From a bacterium HR27 (GTDB taxonomy: Bacteria > Chloroflexota > Chloroflexia > Thermomicrobiales > Thermomicrobiaceae), in NCBI GenBank assembly GCA_002898975.1, contig BEID01000100.1:1-5934 (forward strand): 5,934 nt of DNA, written 5' to 3'. Positions 5,456 to 5,934 of the stretch are shown here, one piece after another. A program made the translations under genes and the position numbers. Positions within the stretch are counted from its first letter, which is position 1; every line of letters starts with the position of its first letter. The notes beneath the pieces are model-generated. The model had not been told where the DNA came from and made no database searches. It saw nothing but the letters and a program-made list of their open reading frames with translations.

Positions 5456-5934
5456 TCAACTGGTCTTGATCTCCGTCCACAGCCGGTCGAATTTGAGCGC
5501 GCCCTCTTCTCCGACATCCTTGATCCACTGCAGTCGCTGCCAGACTTCCGGCGGCGGATAGACACCGGGATTGTTGAGGACTTCCTCGTCGATATAGCCC
5601 TGCTCGCGCGCCGCCTTGTTCGGGGAGCCGTACATGATGTAGTTCGCATTGCGGCCAGCGATGTCGGGTCGGTTGAGGAAGTCGATGAACGCCATGGCGG
5701 CGTACTTGTGGGGTGCAGTTTTGGGTACGCAGAGGTTATCCTGCCAGACCGTGCAGCCTTCACGGGGAATCACGTAGCGGAGGCTGGGCTTTTCCTGCTG
5801 GCTCATCACAGCGTCACCTGTCCAGATATGGGCGATCAGTGCTTCACCGGCGACGAGCAGGTCGTCATTATTCTGGCTCGAATAGGCGAGCACGTGTGGC
5901 TTCTGTGCGAGTAACAGTTCCTTCGCGCGAGACA
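5456..5934 (-). CDS. potD: Spermidine/putrescine ABC transporter substrate-binding protein, C-terminal part (PotD-like)
   Basis: The minus-strand frame ends at TGA (5456-5458) and is open to the right edge, giving 158 visible residues of what is normally a protein of about 350. An internal GTG at 5893 is not the start, because PotD-like sequence (AKELLLAQKPHV) precedes it. Such lipoproteins or periplasmic-type proteins capture polyamines outside the membrane and deliver them to the PotABC transporter. Visible family marks: LLVAGEALIAHIWTGDAV (25-42), where Trp37 matches E. coli PotD Trp229 as I recall it; YVIPREGCTVWQDNLCVP (53-70), with Trp63 and Asp65 at the positions of Trp255 and Asp257 that bind the polyamine; then KYAAMAFIDFLNRPDIA (76-92) and YGSPNKAA (101-108). 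The signal peptide lies outside the window. The other transporter genes are expected upstream, beyond the right edge. Polyamine specificity is likely but not proven. Confidence 0.9.
   Translation of the reverse strand, partial: SRAKELLLAQKPHVLAYSSQNNDDLLVAGEALIAHIWTGDAVMSQQEKPSLRYVIPREGCTVWQDNLCVPKTAPHKYAAMAFIDFLNRPDIAGRNANYIMYGSPNKAAREQGYIDEEVLNNPGVYPPPEVWQRLQWIKDVGEEGALKFDRLWTEIKTS

Noticed and set aside
5402..5914. Plus-strand open frame (170 codons) opposite the potD-like gene
   Set aside because: It starts inside the hairpin and is antisense to clear PotD sequence; no motif was recognised.

Overview
The window is a GC-rich bacterial chromosome segment with densely packed genes, several GTG starts and proteins rich in Arg, Glu and Ala. 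Gene content and protein style suggest a Chloroflexota thermophile of the Thermomicrobia type. That placement comes from general impression, not from a marker gene, and other high-GC lineages cannot be excluded. I see no insertion sequence, phage gene, CRISPR array, tRNA or rRNA.

Layout. (1) Bases 1-3532, plus strand: a compact five-gene run. It holds the 3' part of a DUF1684 protein gene, an M17 leucyl aminopeptidase (pepA-like), a YjbQ/UPF0047 protein, a small XRE-type helix-turn-helix regulator and a two-domain rhodanese-type sulfurtransferase. Junctions are +1 nt, -4 nt, -8 nt and +6 nt, so the genes are very probably co-transcribed and partly translationally coupled. (2) Bases 3524-4150, minus strand: a class I SAM-dependent methyltransferase, convergent with the sulfurtransferase and overlapping it by 9 nt. 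A small palindrome holds both stop codons. (3) Bases 4151-4242: a short divergent intergenic region with a nested inverted repeat. (4) Bases 4243-5374, plus strand: an unrecognised small membrane protein, then an HD-superfamily hydrolase. (5) Bases 5375-5455: an intergenic region with a strong 16-bp hairpin. (6) Bases 5456-5934, minus strand: the C-terminal part of a PotD-like polyamine-binding protein whose gene continues past the right edge.

Functionally this looks like ordinary core and housekeeping metabolism: peptide turnover, sulfur transfer, a possible thiamine-phosphate side activity, small-molecule or lipid methylation, and polyamine uptake. The linked DUF1684-pepA-yjbQ-xre-sulfurtransferase set has no pathway link that I recognise. 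I found no convincing evidence of a new biological system. The most notable details are the shared stop-codon palindrome, the regulator buried inside the first operon, the substitutions in conserved enzyme motifs, and the unidentified membrane protein.
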